Below the pieces are notes generated by a model. That model was not told the DNA's origin. It saw only the letters and a list, made by a program, of their open reading frames with translations, and did no database searches. Below, one piece after another: positions 61,198-64,000 of a stretch of DNA of 64,000 bases (positions are counted from its first letter, which is position 1; the number at the start of each line of letters is the position of its first letter). The stretch covers positions 8,928,001-8,992,000 of the forward strand of contig CM060732.1 in NCBI GenBank assembly GCA_030704615.1, read 5' to 3'. Made by a program: the position numbers and the translations under genes. Source of the stretch: Takakia lepidozioides (Eukaryota; Streptophyta; Takakiopsida; Takakiales; Takakiaceae).

Positions 61198-61600
61198 TAT
61201 AAGGCTCTAGTACTAATTCTAATAGTGACACGGGTGGGCACCTGTTGCAGTTTAAGGGTCATATCCCAATGGCTCAGGGCACCTGCACCTGCATCCACCG
61301 CAAGAACTCCTATGGTTGGCTGGTCATCAACCCAGCCTCACCATAGAAGAAACACTGGTGGTCTTGCTGGTCATCACTCCAGCCTCACCACCGACAGCAT
61401 ACTCTAGGATTGACCGGTGATCAAATCCGGCCTAATCCCTATGAAAGCAAGCGCCCACACAAAACCAACATGGCGCACAGTCAAGCATGCAGGTGTTGGG
61501 GGGATCCAAACACAAGAAATCAAAACATCAACACCCCCACACCAAAATCCAGCTGCAATGCTGATCCTGCAGAATATCCCAGCCCAAAACCCCGGACTGA
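61198..61600 (-). other. Leader region of right DNMT/PHD element
   Basis: Non-coding, similar to 38,484-38,900. Contains GGTCATCAACCCAGCCTCACC and ATGGCGCACAGTCAAGCATGC. The similarity fades after about 61,560; no LTR or primer site recognised at its right end. Confidence 0.6.
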
Positions 61601-61709
61601 CTGGCCTCCACCAAGAGAGGCTTTGGCAACTACGAGTACAAGGTAATGAAAATAGTACAGAGATGGAGGGGAAGAATAGAAGCCCGCCCAAGCAAGATCT
61701 AATCCTGAT

Positions 61710-62459
61710 CTATGCTATCAACTTCCAGACTTCTCTCAAAGTGCCTCGCTCTGCGTGATGGTAAGGTGTAGGAGGTATATCTATGTCCAGAAACCTACCA
61801 CTAACCTTGTCCCAAGCTACAATAGCTCGCTCTAACCAACCCTCCTCCTCTTTCTGCCAGGTAGAGACAAAGCAATACTCCCCTATCTCCCGCTCACTGA
61901 ACACTAAAGAAAACAAAGGTAGGGTCTGATAGTCTCTCAACTCGAAAGCTTTGAGACGGTTGCGGGTGTCCTCATTGCGAATGAGTGCATCTCCTTCACG
62001 CACAACAAACATGTCATTGCTGATGAACCCCCGCTCGTGGTTGCCCTGTGCAGAGCGTATCCGGCTGCAACCATGTCTGATTGCACAAACTTGTGTAGCT
62101 CTTGCTCCTCTGCTCCAGTACACCACGGCCTTGTGGCTGAACACCTTGGTCCCCGGGGCTGTCTTTGGCTGTGTTCCAAGCCTAGCTTTCACCCACTTTG
62201 GTATTTCACCTACAGCTGCAGAACTGCTGGCTCCAACAGAGTTCTGACTGTCCAAGGCAATATTGAGGCCCTCAATGCCAACTACAGCAGTCTGTTGTCT
62301 ACTGCTAATGCCTGCCTCCCAGTATGCAATCAACTCGTCCAACTGTTCTCCACTCAAATCAGTCTGAGTTCCTTGGGAAACATAAATCATGTCCCCTTGT
62401 GTGCACAGACTAAGAGAAGAGACCTGCCCTTCAATTACGTCCTCATTTCCCCCAGCCAT
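61710..62459 (-). CDS. Unknown protein, 249 codons
   Basis: Starts MAGGNEDVIEGQVSSLSLCT and ends REVWKLIA. Intact frame. Soluble, mixed composition: DLSGEQLDELIAYWEAGISS near the N-terminus (helical), GEIPKWVKARLGTQPK, GFISNDMFVVREGDALIRNE and a C-terminal WLERAIVAWDKVSGRFLDID. No domain, signal peptide or zinc motif recognised. It lies upstream of the right gypsy element on the same strand; it is not present upstream of the left element, so it may be a captured or host gene fragment rather than a regular part. Confidence 0.5.
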   Translation of the reverse strand: MAGGNEDVIEGQVSSLSLCTQGDMIYVSQGTQTDLSGEQLDELIAYWEAGISSRQQTAVVGIEGLNIALDSQNSVGASSSAAVGEIPKWVKARLGTQPKTAPGTKVFSHKAVVYWSRGARATQVCAIRHGCSRIRSAQGNHERGFISNDMFVVREGDALIRNEDTRNRLKAFELRDYQTLPLFSLVFSEREIGEYCFVSTWQKEEEGWLERAIVAWDKVSGRFLDIDIPPTPYHHAERGTLREVWKLIA

Positions 62460-64000
62460 GCAAGGAGTACATCCACCAATTTGTCTCTCATATAGACCAG
62501 CACAGGTTCTAGAGACAGGATTGTGGATCTTTCATAGCACACTCACACTCTAAAAATTCCATAGATTTTTAACAGAGTCCCAAAAACAAAAACCAGGTCT
62601 AGATATGTAGATATCCCCTTTCTGCAGCTATCTCCTCAAAAACTGAGTTAAACGGAGCTCATTTGACAAAGATATGACCAACCAGGCTCTTTAAACATTT
62701 AAATTAGATCAAAAGGCCCTTTTTTTTTTAAAAAAAAAATTTTAATACTTGTCTAGGTTCCCTGTTCCCTGGTTATCTATGGGTTCCCGAGGCCGTTCCC
62801 CGACTATGCTGACTCCAGGGCTTTGATCCTTTGCGCTTGAACCAAGTAGCTCCCTGACCCACGCTCGTATCACCAGTACACACCCCTGCTCGACAGGCTT
62901 AGCACCCCATAGGCTTCCCTCAACCTTTACACTCTAGTGAAACAGGATACGACCAGGGTGAGCAACAAAGACGAAGGCTCTGCTCAGTTTAGGCTCTGCT
63001 CTGCCAGGTTGGACCTAATCGAAGGGGACGAAGGAGTCAGCGACATGCACATCCCTGACGAACAACACTTCGCTGACGACCAGGCACTCCAAACCAAGTC
63101 CGCACGAGACCAGATGGTGACCACCAACGATCGCCCCATGAAATGCAATCAATTGGAAGTCCCTATATCACCATTGTTTCCAAGTTTTGCCTGTGAAGAA
63201 GACCAGGCCGCGTCTTCCAGAGAGACAGAAGGCGAGACAGTGGGGTCAGAACAAGCCACCCTTGAATCCTGGCTGGTCAGATCAAGAGAGGGACAATCAC
63301 CGACTTGCAGGCACATACTTCGCCACCTTCATTTTTATATTTGAGAAGCAAACTCTTGGTAGCACACCCGTGACCGCCGGGACAGGAACCCGAGACGCAC
63401 ACTCCAGTCTCCCGCAGATGAGGAGCGACCACGGAATCCAGAGTATGCGCAAGTCTGGCAGATATTAGGTAGAGCATTCACTCCACCAGGCTGCGATTTG
63501 CACTTTATTAGCAAATCTCCTTAAACCTTCTTAGTCTTTCACTTGCGTTGGAAGCCATCGCCATCTCCTCGCTAAACCTTCGCATCTGTAGAGCTTGCCA
63601 CACTCTCCTTCCCCCACGAACGAACATCAGCCAATCCTCGAAGGCACTAGCTCTCAGCCCCCACTGCAATTGTAGATGGGCTACCAGGTGCTCCAACAAC
63701 ATGCGCTGAACCTGGAACCAGCTTCAAAAGGGCATGAACGTCGACCCCGAATCGGGCAGTCGAGCTGCTGAACCCGACCACTGACGGGATTGCGCTGCTC
63801 AAGGACAACAGGGCCTTTGTTATGGAGATGGCTTTCGGGATCAGGCTGCAAGGTAAGATTGAAAGGGCCTTTGGCGTGCTGGCATCCCCGGACTAAAGCA
63901 ATGCACCGCGACCCAGCCAGGCAGCAAGCTCCTCTTCCCACTCCTCCTTACTTTCTCACATGCAAGTTGAAGCACGACCCCAGTTTCAAGTTGAAGAATG
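62460..64000. other. Unassigned right end of window
   Basis: An A/T homopolymer pair lies near 62,720-62,745. Open frames such as 62,937-63,344 (plus) and 63,508-63,702 (minus, HLQLQWGLRASAFEDWLMFV) resemble nothing I know. No terminal repeat matching the left part of the window was found. Probably diverged transposon-derived sequence, but this cannot be shown. Confidence 0.3.

Larger units (their letters stand above)
40426..61600 (-). mobile_element. Right DNMT/PHD Ty3/gypsy element, split by a Tat/Ogre-like element
   Basis: Modules from 61,197 downwards: gag, protease, DNMT3-like methyltransferase, reverse transcriptase, RNase H, first part of integrase; then the 13.1-kb insertion (41,643-54,759); then the rest of integrase and the PHD finger (41,642-40,771). 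The integrase sequence joins at TACCT with one copy as the duplication. Without the insert the element is about 8 kb. It has frameshifts but keeps every module. Confidence 0.87.

Noticed and set aside
62937-63344. Possible 135-codon plus-strand gene
   Set aside because: No similarity, no clear codon bias or context; kept only as part of the unassigned right end.

Overview
This is a repeat-dense eukaryotic window with no ordinary host gene that I can support. GT-AG introns sit at matching positions in paralogous genes. One retrotransposon has a plant-style initiator-tRNA-Met primer site, and the others are a chromovirus, a Tat/Ogre-like element and methyltransferase-bearing gypsy elements. DNA-methyltransferase-bearing retrotransposons are known from dinoflagellates and charophytes. 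A large-genome streptophyte alga (charophyte, for example a Chara-like genome) is my best guess, not a proof.

Left part (1-31,138). A large terminal-inverted-repeat (TIR) DNA transposon runs off the left edge and ends at about 31,138, inside a hAT-like gene fragment. It carries a spliced gene (gene 1, plus strand, 1,262-3,082 and 24,138-27,545), blocks of short palindromes (1-930 and 27,660-28,700) and a divergent pair of unknown genes (28,977-30,675). Gene 1 is cut by a second element of the same family at 3,083-24,128, about 21 kb, with matching TIRs and a perfect 9-bp target duplication GTATCGCCT. Removing it restores the gene 1 reading frame. The inner element carries two more copies of the gene family (gene 2 at 3,515-9,341 and gene 3 at 20,939-23,300, both minus), three palindrome blocks and a DDE-like transposase gene (plus). 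The transposase is itself split by a 6.9-kb chromodomain Ty3/gypsy element (13,267-20,174, minus, 5-bp duplication GCAGG).

The gene 1/2/3 family is the most unusual content. It has a ParB/sulfiredoxin-like N-terminal domain (signature WDGNHRL) and a C-terminal domain with the motif order of beta-class N4/N6 DNA methyltransferases (motif IV first, motif I DLTCGTG last). This resembles phage and bacterial ParB-methylase fusions, but here it has introns and rides on a transposon. The palindrome blocks share a 20-bp core GAAATnCGGCGCCGn'ATTTC. The inner pair n/n' differs between blocks (G/C, T/A, C/G) but stays complementary, so the dyad is conserved.

Right part (31,263-61,600). Two related Ty3/gypsy elements (minus strand) have the order gag, protease, DNMT3-like C5-cytosine methyltransferase, reverse transcriptase, RNase H, integrase, PHD finger. 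The left one (31,784-38,900) has lost the protease active site and DNMT motif I by an internal deletion. The right one (40,426-61,600) keeps all modules, with frameshifts, and is split by a 13.1-kb Tat/Ogre-like element (41,643-54,759, minus, 5-bp duplication TACCT). That element has long open frames, an extra ORF before gag, and three coiled-coil or unknown ORFs after integrase.

61,700-64,000 holds one 249-codon unknown ORF and otherwise nothing I recognise. Most coding regions have stops or frameshifts and are called pseudogenes. The Tat/Ogre-like element is the best preserved.
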